64,000 bases of DNA. It comes from Bacteroidota bacterium. Its GTDB lineage: Bacteria; Bacteroidota; Ignavibacteria; Ignavibacteriales; Melioribacteraceae. The position numbers and the translations under genes are program-made. Under the pieces are notes generated by a model. It did no database searches and had not been told where the DNA came from. It saw nothing but the letters and a program-made list of their open reading frames with translations. The stretch's first letter is position 1. Every line of letters begins with the position of its first letter. The stretch spans positions 310,001 through 374,000 of the forward strand of contig JAHISV010000011.1 of assembly GCA_018818065.1 (NCBI GenBank). The letters are read 5' to 3'. Of this stretch, positions 52,808 through 63,474 are shown one piece after another.

Positions 52808-55546
52808 ATGAACCGTACTAAACTTACCCTTTCAAAACTTTACAATCTTTTACTCGCTGCTTGCGATGACCTTCGTGGAAACATGGATGCAAGCGAATAC
52901 AAAGAATTTATCTTTGGTATGTTATTCTTAAAACGTGCCAGTGATCTTTTTGATCAAAGACGAGAAGAGATTCGAAATGAATTAAAATCTAAGGGAGTGT
53001 TGGAAGAGGATATTAATGCAGCATTAATTGATCCTGACAATTATTCAGGTAAATATTTTTATGTCCCTAAAAATGCCCGATGGAATGAGGGTTGGGATGA
53101 GAAGGTAAAGGATGCTGATGGAAAGAAAAGTATAATCAAACACCCCGCATTAAAACACGTAAAAGAAAATGTTGGTACCGCCTTAAACAAAGCACTTGAA
53201 GCAATTGAGGATGCCAATATTGATGCCCTTGAAGATGTTCTTAGTGGGATCAACTTTAATAGAAAAATAGGGCAGCGTACGCTTGATGACGATACCCTCG
53301 CAGACTTTATCCAGAACTTCGAGAAGATACCTTTACATGATGATGATTTCGAGTTCCCGGATCTACTTGGTACAACTTATGAATGGTTAATAAAGTACTT
53401 CGCAGATTCGGCCGGTAAGAAAGCCGGTGAGTTCTATACACCAGCTGAAGTTGTTCGAATCTGTGTGGAAATTTGCGATCCAAAAGAAGATATGAGCATT
53501 TACGATCCGACAGTCGGTTCAGGTGGTATGCTCATTCAATCACGTGATTATCTACGGGAATGTGGGCGAGATCCAAGAGAAATAATGCTAAGTGGACAGG
53601 AGAAAATTGGTACCACCTGGTCGATATGCAAAATGAATATGTTACTCCATGGTATTTCCCATGCGGATATTCGCCAGGAAGATACCATCAGAAAACCACA
53701 GCACCTTGATGAGAATAATGAACTTAAACGCTTTGATCGTGTCCTGGCAAATCCACCTTTTAGCCAGAATTATATCAAAAAGGACATTAAGTTTCCCGGT
53801 CGGTTCTCTGTTTGGATGCCAGAAAAGGGTAAGAAAGCTGACTTAATGTTCGTTCAACATATGCTAGCTGTTCTTAAATCTGATGGAAAAATGGCAACAA
53901 TAATGCCGCATGGTGTACTTTTTCGTGGTGGTGAAGAAGCGGCTGCCAGAAGGTACTTTATCGATAAAGGTTATTTGGAAGCAATTATTGGTTTACCAAG
54001 CAATTTGTTCTTTGGTACAGGTATTCCTGCCTGCATATTAATAATGAATAAGGAAGGAGCCGCAAACCGAAAAGAGGTATTGTTCATTAATGCGGACCGA
54101 GAATACAGAGAGGGAAAGGCTCAAAATTTTCTCCGCCCTGAAGATATTGAGAAGATCGTAAACGTTTACCGCAATCAAAAAGAAGTTGAAGGATATTCCC
54201 GGATTGTTCCGCATTCAGAAATAGCTGATGAAGGTTATAACTGTAATATCCGGCGCTATGTTGATAATGCTCCGCCACCCGAACCACACGATGTTCGTGC
54301 ACATCTGCATGGTGGAATTCCTTTGGCGGAAGTTGAATCATTAAATCACTTCTGGAAGAATTACAAGGGCTTAAAGGATGATTGTTTCACAAAAAGGGAT
54401 GATGTCTACGCTGATCTGACAGAGGCAATTCGCGAAAAACGAAATATCTCTCAGTTTATTAGCAACCACAATGGAGTTCTTGACCGTCACAATACTTTTA
54501 TGAAGAAATTGACTGATTGGTGGAACGTGAATTTGCCGATTGTTGAAGCTCTGGCTCCCGATGCAGAAAACCAAACTGAAACAAGTGGTAATGTATATGT
54601 TATGCGTCGCCAATTGCTCATTAGCATTTCTGAAAAGTTTAGCAAACAGAACTTATTAACTGATCATCAGATCCGGGGTGCGTTTGCCAATTATGTAAAT
54701 ATTCTTAAAGCTGATTTCAAATCAATAGCTGCCAGCGGATGGGGACCTGAACTGATTCCGGATGATGATTTATTGAAAAGTGAATTCCCTGAAATTTTGG
54801 AGGAGCTGGAAAATGCTCATGTTAGAGTTGCCGAGCTTCAAGCGTTCTTTGCCGCCGCGGATGAGGAAGACTTTGAAGATACGGATGAAACCGGTGTTCT
54901 GCCATCTGACCGTGTGAAAAGCCTCAAGGATGATCTTAAAGAAAAAAATGCTGAATGGAAAGCAGAACTTAAGAAACTAAAAGGCACCGTTGGTGATCTC
55001 TTTACAGAAATAAAAGTAGAAGGCTTGTTACCAAAAGGTGAGAAGATTGGTAATTACAACCAGGAAGGATTGACACAAAAAGAACCCAGTTTTGAGAAAG
55101 GCAAGTTGATAGTTCAACTGGCTAAAAAAGTCGGGCACAAGTCTGACTATATAATTACAATTGATGAATGTATTGACAAAGGCACCTTAGCTTTATCGAG
55201 AGCGAAAGATATAGCAGTACAGCTGGAAAAACACAAGTTATTGGAAGATGAGTCAAAAGAGCTTAAAGCAAAAATAAAAGCTATTAACAATAAGAAGGAA
55301 GAACTGGTTGAGCAGGCGAGGGAAAAGATAAGTAAAGATGATGCCCGACTTATTATTGTTGAACGACTAAGAAAAGTATTGGTTGAAATTTATAGCTCGT
55401 ACTTGAGAACTGATTTGCGGGCCTGCATTGCGGTAATTGAAAATCTCTGGAACAAATATGCCGTAACAGCAAAACAGATAGAAAAAGAGAGAGACGATGC
55501 CTCAAATGAACTTAAGAAATTTTTAGCAGAATTGGGTTATGAATAA
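52808..55546 (+). CDS. hsdM: Type I restriction-modification methyltransferase subunit HsdM
   Basis: A 912-residue N6-adenine methyltransferase subunit. The HsdM_N helical domain (1-150) precedes the catalytic domain with SAM motif [14 protein letters not shown] and the target motif NPPF at residues 315-318. A long C-terminal extension (about 480-912), largely helical and charged, goes well beyond the usual 500-550 residues. It ends FLAELGYE. Right after the stop, the overlapping ATG opens a 9-codon frame (MNNKSNVGS, 55539-55568) that looks like a leftover hsdS start. It is the first gene of the hsd operon. Confidence 0.95.
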   Translation: MNRTKLTLSKLYNLLLAACDDLRGNMDASEYKEFIFGMLFLKRASDLFDQRREEIRNELKSKGVLEEDINAALIDPDNYSGKYFYVPKNARWNEGWDEKVKDADGKKSIIKHPALKHVKENVGTALNKALEAIEDANIDALEDVLSGINFNRKIGQRTLDDDTLADFIQNFEKIPLHDDDFEFPDLLGTTYEWLIKYFADSAGKKAGEFYTPAEVVRICVEICDPKEDMSIYDPTVGSGGMLIQSRDYLRECGRDPREIMLSGQEKIGTTWSICKMNMLLHGISHADIRQEDTIRKPQHLDENNELKRFDRVLANPPFSQNYIKKDIKFPGRFSVWMPEKGKKADLMFVQHMLAVLKSDGKMATIMPHGVLFRGGEEAAARRYFIDKGYLEAIIGLPSNLFFGTGIPACILIMNKEGAANRKEVLFINADREYREGKAQNFLRPEDIEKIVNVYRNQKEVEGYSRIVPHSEIADEGYNCNIRRYVDNAPPPEPHDVRAHLHGGIPLAEVESLNHFWKNYKGLKDDCFTKRDDVYADLTEAIREKRNISQFISNHNGVLDRHNTFMKKLTDWWNVNLPIVEALAPDAENQTETSGNVYVMRRQLLISISEKFSKQNLLTDHQIRGAFANYVNILKADFKSIAASGWGPELIPDDDLLKSEFPEILEELENAHVRVAELQAFFAAADEEDFEDTDETGVLPSDRVKSLKDDLKEKNAEWKAELKKLKGTVGDLFTEIKVEGLLPKGEKIGNYNQEGLTQKEPSFEKGKLIVQLAKKVGHKSDYIITIDECIDKGTLALSRAKDIAVQLEKHKLLEDESKELKAKIKAINNKKEELVEQAREKISKDDARLIIVERLRKVLVEIYSSYLRTDLRACIAVIENLWNKYAVTAKQIEKERDDASNELKKFLAELGYE

Positions 55547-55573
55547 CAAATCAAATGTGGGATCTTAGAATCA

Positions 55574-56593
55574 ATGGCAAAAGAATTAACTAACTCGCAA
55601 ATAGACCGGCAGAATATTCTTAATAATCAATTAGCTCTTGAAGAGATAAGGAGAGAAGTAGGATTTGAAGGTATACTTTTTGAGGGCGAATATAAATTCA
55701 TAAAAAATCAGATTTCAACCTTTTTTGAGGTAGATCCGCGTACCATTGACCGTTATCTGGAAAAGTATTCTGATGAATTATCTCAAAACGGTTATGAAGT
55801 CCTACGCGGTAAACGTTTGCAGGACTACAAGTTAGCCCTAAAATCGGCAGAAGTGGACGGCATTGATGTCGTTCACAAGGTGGTAAACCTTGGTGTATTC
55901 AATTTCCGGGCTTTTCTTAATCTGGCTATGCTGCTTGTTGAGAGCGAAAAGGCTAAAATCCTGCGTGGTGTTATACTCGATATTGTAATTGATACAATAA
56001 ACAAAAAAACAGGCGGGGCTACCAAATACATAAACCAGAGAGATGAAGATTTTGTAGTTAATTACCTTAGAGGTGAAGATTACAGAAAGGAGTTTACCGA
56101 AGCACTCCGTGATTATGTTGATATGGGTAAAGCCAAGTATCCGATCTATACAGATAAAATTTACAAAAGTATCTTTAAGGAAAACACGCAGGAATACAGA
56201 CAGGTACTTAAGCTGCATCAAAAAGAAAAGGTCCGCAATACCCTGTACAGTGAAATCCTGCTGGTAATATCAAGTTTCGAAACCGGATTTGCCGAAGAAT
56301 TAAAAAATGAATTCGATCACTTAGGAAGAAAACTTAGACCACACGAAGTGGACAGACTTTATACACGTTTTGAAAGTAAAAGACTATGGGTTCCGCAAAT
56401 TCAGGATGCCCGCACCAAAATGGCATCCCGCGATCTTGGGTTTAGAGACGCTTTGCATTTAAAACTAAAGGAATACATCGGTGCAATACCGCCGGAAGAT
56501 TTTGAACGTTTTCTTGGTGAAAAAAGCAAGGACCTTGCCGAACGACTTGAAGAGATGAAGGATGTTTTCAAGAGACTTAAGGAACGGGAATAA
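55574..56593 (+). CDS. Helix-turn-helix-like protein paired with Doc toxin
   Basis: A 339-residue protein. The N-terminal part (about 40-100) looks like the DNA-binding region of RhuM/ORF6N-type proteins: FFEVDPRTIDRYLEKYSDEL. A BRO/antirepressor-like segment NFRAFLNLAMLLVESEKAKI follows. The C-terminal part is helical, ending in a charged coiled coil. It is followed without a gap by a Doc-type toxin gene, so it could be the antitoxin, though it is much larger than Phd. It lies between hsdM and hsdS, where type I operons often carry extra genes. Confidence 0.65.
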   Translation: MAKELTNSQIDRQNILNNQLALEEIRREVGFEGILFEGEYKFIKNQISTFFEVDPRTIDRYLEKYSDELSQNGYEVLRGKRLQDYKLALKSAEVDGIDVVHKVVNLGVFNFRAFLNLAMLLVESEKAKILRGVILDIVIDTINKKTGGATKYINQRDEDFVVNYLRGEDYRKEFTEALRDYVDMGKAKYPIYTDKIYKSIFKENTQEYRQVLKLHQKEKVRNTLYSEILLVISSFETGFAEELKNEFDHLGRKLRPHEVDRLYTRFESKRLWVPQIQDARTKMASRDLGFRDALHLKLKEYIGAIPPEDFERFLGEKSKDLAERLEEMKDVFKRLKERE

Positions 56594-57022
56594 GTGATCT
56601 ATTTTAAGGCGGAGGAAATAATTGAAACACACAAGTTAACCGTGAAAGTAAGCGGCGGCGGATCTGATGGTGTTCTGGATATAGGTAAACTGGAAGCGGT
56701 TTTAGAACATATTCAGAATGATGACTATTACCCGACTTTTGAAGAGAAGCTGAACCATCTGTTTTTTTGCTCAAATAAATTTCACTGTTTTGAGGATGGT
56801 AATAAAAGAATAGCCATTTCTCTGGGTGCTAAATTTTTGCTGGATAACGGCTTTCTTTTTATTGTACCAAGATTTATACAGGAAATGGAAAATATAAGTT
56901 ACCACCTGGCAGCAGGTAAAATAGAGAAAGAACTTTTGCTGGAAATAGTTACTTCAATTATTTACGAGCCGGAATTTTCCGAGGCACTCAAACTGAAAAT
57001 TTTAAATACTATACAGGGTTAG
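56594..57022 (+). CDS. Doc/Fic-family toxin
   Basis: A 142-residue death-on-curing-type protein. The Fic/Doc motif is HCFEDGNKR at residues 64-72, like Doc (HxFxDxNKR) rather than AMPylating Fic. Doc of phage P1 phosphorylates EF-Tu and stops translation. The start is GTG 56594, directly after the TAA of the upstream gene, with AAGGAA in front, so the two are translationally coupled. An inhibition loop is not visible in it. Its location inside the hsd operon suggests a guard or addiction role. Confidence 0.85.
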   Translation: MIYFKAEEIIETHKLTVKVSGGGSDGVLDIGKLEAVLEHIQNDDYYPTFEEKLNHLFFCSNKFHCFEDGNKRIAISLGAKFLLDNGFLFIVPRFIQEMENISYHLAAGKIEKELLLEIVTSIIYEPEFSEALKLKILNTIQG

Positions 57023-57034
57023 AAGATAAGATTT

Positions 57035-57085
57035 ATGATAAATGGTAAACTAAAAGAAGTGCTAGCGGAGTTGGGGTATGAGTAA
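57035..57085 (+). pseudogene. Second, diverged copy of the hsdM 3' end
   Basis: Between the Doc gene and hsdS the DNA encodes MINGKLKEVLAELGYE and a stop. The last 13 residues (GKLKEVLAELGYE) match the end of hsdM ([13 protein letters not shown]), with the same stop and with the hsdS ATG placed inside TATGAGTAA. It has no start signal of its own. It looks like the tail of another hsdM allele that arrived with this hsdS. Confidence 0.65.
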
Positions 57086-58310
57086 TATAACAAAGATCAG
57101 CCTGGACACGCTTATCAGAGAAAGAAAGATTTTACTAGGTAGAGGTGAAATAATCTCTAGAATTGAAATTGAAAAATATCCTGGTAATTATCCTGTCTAT
57201 TCATCTTCAGCGCACAATAATGGTAAGTTCGGTGAATACGGCAAATATTTATTTGATGAGGAATTAATTACTTGGTCAGTAGATGGGGGTGGTGATTTTT
57301 TTTATAGACCTAAACATAAGTTTTCTGTAACAAACGTTTCTGGCTTCTTGAAAATTCTTGATTACGGTTATATATACAAGTTTATTTATTATTCATTGTT
57401 TTTACAACATCGGTTTCTCACTTTTGATTATACAACCAAAGCACATCCGAGTGTAATTAGAAAGCTCTATCATATACCTCAGTTTTCCAGAACGTATCAA
57501 CAAAAAATTGCCGAAATACTCACAACGATAGACATAGCCATAGAAAAAACAGAAGACCTGATAAAGAAGTACAAACAAATCAAATCCGGATTAATGCACG
57601 ACCTTTTTACACGCGGTGTTTTACCTGATGGTAAGTTACGCCCACCCAAAGAAGAAGCCCCTGAACTTTACAAAGAAACAACTATTGGGTGGATACCGAA
57701 GGAGTGGGACGTTAATCCTCTCAATAACGAGGTTAGGATCATTGATTGCAAACATCTTACGCCAAGTTATAAGGACTCTGGTATTCCTGTAATAAGACCA
57801 CGGAATATTAATGATGATGGATTAGATTTTGCTGACGTTGAATACGTTGACTATAAAACTTATTTGCAAATGACTGATATACATAAGCCTGGGAAGGCAG
57901 ATATTGTTTATTCAAGAAATGCTTCTTTCGGAATACCTTGTTATGTTGAAACTGAAGAAGAATTTGCAATTGGACAAGATGTCGTTGTAATGACAAAGAA
58001 AAAATCAAATACGCGATTTATCTATTATGTATTGAAATCAAACATTATCATGAAACAAATAATGCGCTTATTTGCAGGATCAACTTTTGGGAGAATTAAC
58101 TTAGGAGATATTAGAGAATTAAGAACCCCAATACCCCCAATTAATCAACAACATTTGATAATAGGAAGATTGACAAGAGTTGATGGTTTGATTAATCATG
58201 AAAAAGAAAAGCACAATAAATTGATAAAAAAGAAATTTGGGCTCATGCACGACTTATTAACCGGGAAGGTATCTGTAAAAGTAAACGAAGAGGTATTAAC
58301 TGATGAGTAG
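57078..58310 (+). CDS. hsdS: Type I restriction-modification specificity subunit HsdS
   Basis: A 410-residue specificity subunit with two target-recognition domains. The first covers about 1-150, followed by the helical spacer IEKTEDLIKKYKQIKSGLMH and DLFTRGVLPDGKLR. The second runs about 205-360 after TTIGWIPKEWDV, and the last spacer has KKFGLMHDLLTGKV. The spacers share the GLMHDL repeat, as expected. It overlaps hsdR by 8 bases. Together with HsdM it sets the methylated sequence, which cannot be read from the protein. Confidence 0.92.
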   Translation: MSNITKISLDTLIRERKILLGRGEIISRIEIEKYPGNYPVYSSSAHNNGKFGEYGKYLFDEELITWSVDGGGDFFYRPKHKFSVTNVSGFLKILDYGYIYKFIYYSLFLQHRFLTFDYTTKAHPSVIRKLYHIPQFSRTYQQKIAEILTTIDIAIEKTEDLIKKYKQIKSGLMHDLFTRGVLPDGKLRPPKEEAPELYKETTIGWIPKEWDVNPLNNEVRIIDCKHLTPSYKDSGIPVIRPRNINDDGLDFADVEYVDYKTYLQMTDIHKPGKADIVYSRNASFGIPCYVETEEEFAIGQDVVVMTKKKSNTRFIYYVLKSNIIMKQIMRLFAGSTFGRINLGDIRELRTPIPPINQQHLIIGRLTRVDGLINHEKEKHNKLIKKKFGLMHDLLTGKVSVKVNEEVLTDE

Positions 58311-61300
58311 TGAATACAGCTTAGTTGAAAAACCTTTTCTTGACCAGTTGGAACAACAGAGCTGGGAAGTGATAGACCAGGGGATAGGAATACCCCAAGA
58401 TCCAACGAAAAGTGGACGTGCTACTTTTCGTCAAATGATATTACCAGAAATTTTCAAAAAAGCTGTAAGCGCAATTAACAAAACGAAGGAATGTAAAGAG
58501 TGGTTAACTGATCGTCAATTATCAGAACTTTATGACGAGATAATGCGGCAGCCAAACCGTACTTTGCTGGAAGCTAACGAAGCGGTTCAGGCATTGTTAT
58601 TTAAAACACAAGTTGACAGAAATGAATTAACCGGTGAAGTTGATCCCGTTGTTCAACTTATAGATTTTAAGAACCCCGAAAAGAATCATTTTCTTGCCAT
58701 TAACCAGTTCCGTATAGATACACCTGGCTGTGTTAAGCAGTTTATTATACCTGACATTGTTCTTTTTGTAAACGGAATTCCTTTAGGTGTAGTTGAATGT
58801 AAAGTAGGGGGACCAAACTGTGCAAATCCCATGAATGAGGCTTTTGTACAGCTACAGCGCTACCGTAATGCGCGTGAAGCAACAAAATTAGCCGGATTAA
58901 GGGAAGGTGAAGTAAGACTATTCTATACGAATTTACTACTTATCCGTACATCAGGTGCTGAAGCTGATTTTGGTACAATTACTTCCGGTGAAGAACATTA
59001 TTATGCCTGGAAGACTATCTATCCAAGAGAGGATAAGGAAGCGGAAAGAATGAACCAGCAACAAATGCTAATAGTCGGTATGCTGGATAAAACTAATCTC
59101 CTTAAAATACTTCGTACTTCTTCCGTTTTTATGGATACTGATAGTGGGCCTAGAATTAAGGTAGTTTGTCGTTATCAGCAATATCGTGCAGCAAATAAAA
59201 TGATTGACCGCCTTCGTACCGGTAAAAATGCTTTAGAGCGTAGTGGTGTTATCTGGCATACACAAGGTTCTGGTAAATCATTAACAATGGTCTTCGCCGC
59301 CCGTATGCTAAGGGTTTCTTCCGAACTTAGCGATTATAAAGTAATTCTTATTAATGACCGCATCGATCTTGAAGAACAGCTTAGTAGAACAGCAACTTTG
59401 ATAGGCGGCAGGGTTAATGTTATCGAAAGCACTGAGGACTTGAGGGACCACCTTAGTACGGATGCTTCAGATGTGAATATGGTAATGGTGCATAAGTTTC
59501 AGCAGAGGGATTATATTCTGCCGTTAAAGGTAGCAGAAGTATTGGGTACCTATCAGGGAATGCCTTCCAATAAAACTTTTGGGGTTGTTAACAAATCGGA
59601 TAGAATTATTTTAATGGTTGATGAAGCTCATCGTACGCAAAGTTCTGATCTTGGTGACAACGTTTTTGAAGCCTTCCCAAATGCGGCAAGAGTTGCATTC
59701 ACTGGTACACCTTTAATAACAGAACGCCATGGTGAGAAGAGAACGCATAAACGCTTTGGCGAAAGAATAGATACTTACCGCTTGATGGATGCTGTAAATG
59801 ATGGCGCTACTTTACAAATATTGTATGAGGGAAAAACAGCTGATACAGCCCTATATGAAAAAGTTAACTTCGAAAGAAAGTTTGAAGATCTCTTTAAGGA
59901 AAGAAGTGCAGAAGAGCTACTTGCGATAAAAAAGAAATATGGGGCTACCGGAGATATACTGGAAGCAGAAAAAAGGATAAATGACATAGCAGCAGATTTG
60001 GTTGATCATTACATCGATAATATCCTGCCAAATGGTTTTAAGGCACAGGTTGTCGTTCACTCAAAACTGGCAGCTGACCGATACCAGACAGGAATTAGAT
60101 CTGCCTTAAAAGAAAGAATTGAGAGAGAAGAAACCAAACAAAAACCTGATACAGTACTAATCGAAAAACTTAAGTTCCTTAAAACGGTAGTTGTAATTTC
60201 TTCTGATGGTACAAATGAACCTGCTTTTGTAACCAGAGCACGTAAAGAAGCCAGAGAACTTGATGCTGTTAATAATTTCTGCAAACCATTTAATATGGTT
60301 GATAGGGATAAAGAAAATACAGGCGTTGCTTTTTTGATAGTGTGTGATATGTTGTTGACAGGTTTTGATGCCCCTGTTGAACAGGTTATGTACATTGACA
60401 AAAAGCTTAAAGAGCATACTCTTTTGCAGGCAATTGCCCGGACTAACAGGGTAGCTAAAGGCAAGAAACGGGGATATATAATTGACTACATTGGGCTTGC
60501 AAACCATCTTACAGAAGCTCTAACAATTTATGCAGCATCGGATGAGAGCCAGGAACTAAAGGACGGATTAAAAAGTATCGAATCCGAACTACCTGTTCTT
60601 GAGGAAAGATTTCAGCGCTTGGTTCAGTTGTTCAAGGGCAACAAGATAACCAATATGAATGATTATGTACTTGGAAGGCTACCGGATATTAAGTCTGATG
60701 CAATTGTTGTTCATCAAGCTGTAACTCTGCTCAAGGATGAAAAACTTAGGGCAGATTTTGAAGTCTTTCTTAAAAAGTTTTTAATGAGCCTTGATATTAT
60801 ACTCCCTAATGCCTCTGCACAGCCATATCGCATTCCAGCGAAACGATTTGGTTATATTCTTCGGGTTACAAAAGAACGTTACAAAGATAATTCAATAGAC
60901 TTTGGTGATGCCGGGGAGAAAGTTAAGCAACTTATCAACGAACACCTTATTAGTCTTGGTATAAATCCTAAGGTCCCGCCTGTGGAGTTATTTGCAGATG
61001 ATTTTATTGACCACTTAAATAAGCACTCGGGGGGCAATGCTCAAGCCAAAGCCAGTGAGATGGAACATGCCATCAGGAAACACTGTACTGTTCATCATGA
61101 TGAAGATCCGGCGTTCTATAAGAGCCTATCAGAAAAGGTTGAGAACTTGATAGAACAATATAAAGATCAGTGGGATCTACTAGCTAAAGAATTGGAGAAA
61201 TTGCGTGTAGTTGCTATTGAAGGCCGTGCGGAAGGCGAATATGGGATGAGTAAAGAGGCTACTACATTTTTTGAGCATATTAAGAATGAAGCTTTCAGTG

Positions 61301-61557
61301 GTAAGGAAATACCAGTAGAGGCTATGGAAAAATTGAAAAGTTTTATGGAAAAGGTTGTTGAAATTTTACAGGACTCTATCGGCAGTATTGATTTTTGGCA
61401 GAACCACGACAAACAAAAAAGGATTCGCAGTGAAATTAAAACTGCACTTACCTTAACAGAGATAGAAGAGTTGAAACAGAACCGTGAACGAATTGCCATT
61501 GAAATTATGAAACTAGCGAAAAATCGTCACGAAGAATTATTGAAAGGATTAGAATGA
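58303..61557 (+). CDS. hsdR: Type I restriction enzyme motor/nuclease subunit HsdR
   Basis: A 1084-residue HsdR. The N-terminal nuclease has D151 (IPDIVLFVNG) and E165-C-K167 (VVECKVGG). The SF2 motor has Walker A TQGSGKS with K325, DEAH at 440-443 (VDEAHRTQ), motif III FTGTPL, and later motifs including CDMLLTGFDAP and QAIARTNRV. The C-terminal region is helical. Length is normal. It overlaps hsdS by 8 and the following metallopeptidase by 4 bases, so all are one operon. Confidence 0.96.
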   Translation: MSSEYSLVEKPFLDQLEQQSWEVIDQGIGIPQDPTKSGRATFRQMILPEIFKKAVSAINKTKECKEWLTDRQLSELYDEIMRQPNRTLLEANEAVQALLFKTQVDRNELTGEVDPVVQLIDFKNPEKNHFLAINQFRIDTPGCVKQFIIPDIVLFVNGIPLGVVECKVGGPNCANPMNEAFVQLQRYRNAREATKLAGLREGEVRLFYTNLLLIRTSGAEADFGTITSGEEHYYAWKTIYPREDKEAERMNQQQMLIVGMLDKTNLLKILRTSSVFMDTDSGPRIKVVCRYQQYRAANKMIDRLRTGKNALERSGVIWHTQGSGKSLTMVFAARMLRVSSELSDYKVILINDRIDLEEQLSRTATLIGGRVNVIESTEDLRDHLSTDASDVNMVMVHKFQQRDYILPLKVAEVLGTYQGMPSNKTFGVVNKSDRIILMVDEAHRTQSSDLGDNVFEAFPNAARVAFTGTPLITERHGEKRTHKRFGERIDTYRLMDAVNDGATLQILYEGKTADTALYEKVNFERKFEDLFKERSAEELLAIKKKYGATGDILEAEKRINDIAADLVDHYIDNILPNGFKAQVVVHSKLAADRYQTGIRSALKERIEREETKQKPDTVLIEKLKFLKTVVVISSDGTNEPAFVTRARKEARELDAVNNFCKPFNMVDRDKENTGVAFLIVCDMLLTGFDAPVEQVMYIDKKLKEHTLLQAIARTNRVAKGKKRGYIIDYIGLANHLTEALTIYAASDESQELKDGLKSIESELPVLEERFQRLVQLFKGNKITNMNDYVLGRLPDIKSDAIVVHQAVTLLKDEKLRADFEVFLKKFLMSLDIILPNASAQPYRIPAKRFGYILRVTKERYKDNSIDFGDAGEKVKQLINEHLISLGINPKVPPVELFADDFIDHLNKHSGGNAQAKASEMEHAIRKHCTVHHDEDPAFYKSLSEKVENLIEQYKDQWDLLAKELEKLRVVAIEGRAEGEYGMSKEATTFFEHIKNEAFSGKEIPVEAMEKLKSFMEKVVEILQDSIGSIDFWQNHDKQKRIRSEIKTALTLTEIEELKQNRERIAIEIMKLAKNRHEELLKGLE

Positions 61558-62261
61558 CAGCAAGAAAAGTTAGAGATATAGATTATATACTTTTACCTGG
61601 TACGGAAAGGAAAACAACCGACATAGTTATTGAAAGAAACGGGGTTGTTACTGTAAGACCACCAAAAAACCTAAAACCTGACCATATTGACTCAGTTGTT
61701 GAAAGTAAAAGAATGTGGATTTATAAAAACCTTGCCGATTGGCGTGATAAAAATGCTACTCGTGTAGTTCGCCAGTGGGTAAATGGCGAATCCTTTTTGT
61801 ATTTGGGACGAAGCTTCAGATTAAAATTAGTTGCAAAACAAAAAGAAGATCTAAAATTGAAGGATGGTCGTTTCTGTTTACGGCGGAGTACAGTTGACAA
61901 AGCCGGAGAGCAGGCAGCAAAAAAGGTATTCGAAGAATACTTTACAGAAAAAGGACAGAAACGTTTTGAGGAAAGAGTGAAATACTTTGCTCCAAAAGTT
62001 GGTGTTGAACCTAGTTCTGTACTGGTGAAAGAGTTGGGATACAAATGGGGGAGTTGCTCTAAAACCGGAAAGATTGCCTTCCACTGGAAAGCGATGATGG
62101 CTAAGCCAAAAGTAATAGATTATATAGTTGTACATGAACTTTGCCATATGCACCAAAGAGACCACAATGATGAATTTTGGAATGAAGTTGATAAGGTGAT
62201 GCCGGATTATCATGAACGGAAGGAATGGTTAAAAATGAACGGGGCTAATTTTGATTTGTAA
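61554..62261 (+). CDS. YgjP/DUF45-type zinc metallopeptidase
   Basis: A 235-residue M48-related protein. The zinc motif is H194-E195-xx-H198 in VVHELCHMHQRDHND, and the upstream block KWGSCSKTGKIAFHWKAM is a YgjP hallmark. The overlap of four bases with hsdR places it in the hsd operon; such genes often follow hsdR in type I systems. Its substrate is unknown; processing or turnover of a restriction subunit is a reasonable guess. Confidence 0.9.
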   Translation: MTARKVRDIDYILLPGTERKTTDIVIERNGVVTVRPPKNLKPDHIDSVVESKRMWIYKNLADWRDKNATRVVRQWVNGESFLYLGRSFRLKLVAKQKEDLKLKDGRFCLRRSTVDKAGEQAAKKVFEEYFTEKGQKRFEERVKYFAPKVGVEPSSVLVKELGYKWGSCSKTGKIAFHWKAMMAKPKVIDYIVVHELCHMHQRDHNDEFWNEVDKVMPDYHERKEWLKMNGANFDL

Positions 62262-62293
62262 CAACAATTAAAAGTCTAATTGGGTGATCAAAG

Positions 62294-63436
62294 ATGGATC
62301 GTGAATACAATATATTTGTTCTTGGTGCCGGTTTTTCAGTCCCTGCAAAACTCCCCCTAGCAAGTGATCTATGGCAGATGATACTTGTGGAATCCAAAAA
62401 GTCAAAAACAAGGAATAATGCTTCATATACCATGTACGATAATATCCTCCAAGGGGATATTGATAGTTTTATCGAATACCAGAATAGTGCAATTAGTAGG
62501 ACACTGAAGATTAACAATGAAGACGAAATTAATCTGGAAGAATTTATTTCTTATCTTGATATTGAGGAACACCTAAGGCTATTAGGGTCAGATCATTGGA
62601 GCGACGCAGGAAATCAGTCACAAATCTTGATCCGAAATTACATCGCAAAGATAATTTACGAACAGCAATCAAAGATGAAGGTTTCTGATCAGAAACTGTA
62701 CGATCAATTTGTAAAGTTGTTGAAGCCAAATGATTTGATAGTTACTTTCAATTATGATACGCTGATTGAAGATGCCTTTGAACGCAACAATATCCCATTC
62801 AGGTACTATTGGCAAAAATTCAGTAGTGTAGACCAGGATGGGAGCGGAATTATTGATACTAATAATGAAGACATCATTCTTCATAAGATGCATGGTTCAA
62901 TTGATTGGATTTCTGACAAGCATTTCACATCCAAGAGTGATTTATGTATTTGGACCAAGGCAAGGGAAAGGTTTAGTCCAAAGAGAATTATTGCAAGCCC
63001 ATTCCAAGAACCAAATGAGTTACAATATATCTATCGAATCAATAATCTTTCGACCTATTTTTCACTGAACGAACCTGTTCTTGAGTCTCCATTTATAATT
63101 TCCCCCTCATTTAATAAAATAGTCTATTTGAATCCACTTAGGGAATTATGGAGGGGGTTTATTAGTAATGGGCATTTCTCAAAACATTTAGTTTTTATTG
63201 GATTTTCTTTGCCTCAGCATGATGATTATATAAGGCAGCCTCTTTATTATCTTGCAAAGAACTTCGAATCCACTGCCAAATATGATAATAAAAGGATCTC
63301 AGTTATTGATTATCAACTTGAACTAGATAAAAAAGAAAATTTCAAAGAAAATTACTGTTTCCTTGATCTGGAACTAACCGACTACTACTTCGATGGATTT
63401 TCGTCCGAAGTATTAAATAAAATCTTCAATAGATAG
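62294..63436 (+). CDS. SIR2-family protein
   Basis: A 380-residue protein with a SIR2-type Rossmann fold: NIFVLGAGFSVPAKLPLASD at the N-terminus (GAGxS NAD site), DLIVTFNYDTLIEDAF, and HKMHGSIDWI with the catalytic-type His. The second half ends with HLVFIGFSLPQHDDYI, typical of SIR2 defence proteins. Related proteins deplete NAD during phage infection. It follows the hsd operon 32 bases later, in the same direction. A partner gene may be the one that follows. Confidence 0.85.
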   Translation: MDREYNIFVLGAGFSVPAKLPLASDLWQMILVESKKSKTRNNASYTMYDNILQGDIDSFIEYQNSAISRTLKINNEDEINLEEFISYLDIEEHLRLLGSDHWSDAGNQSQILIRNYIAKIIYEQQSKMKVSDQKLYDQFVKLLKPNDLIVTFNYDTLIEDAFERNNIPFRYYWQKFSSVDQDGSGIIDTNNEDIILHKMHGSIDWISDKHFTSKSDLCIWTKARERFSPKRIIASPFQEPNELQYIYRINNLSTYFSLNEPVLESPFIISPSFNKIVYLNPLRELWRGFISNGHFSKHLVFIGFSLPQHDDYIRQPLYYLAKNFESTAKYDNKRISVIDYQLELDKKENFKENYCFLDLELTDYYFDGFSSEVLNKIFNR

Positions 63437-63474
63437 TTGCTGGTAAAGATAGTTTTAAGGATAAGATAACCAAA

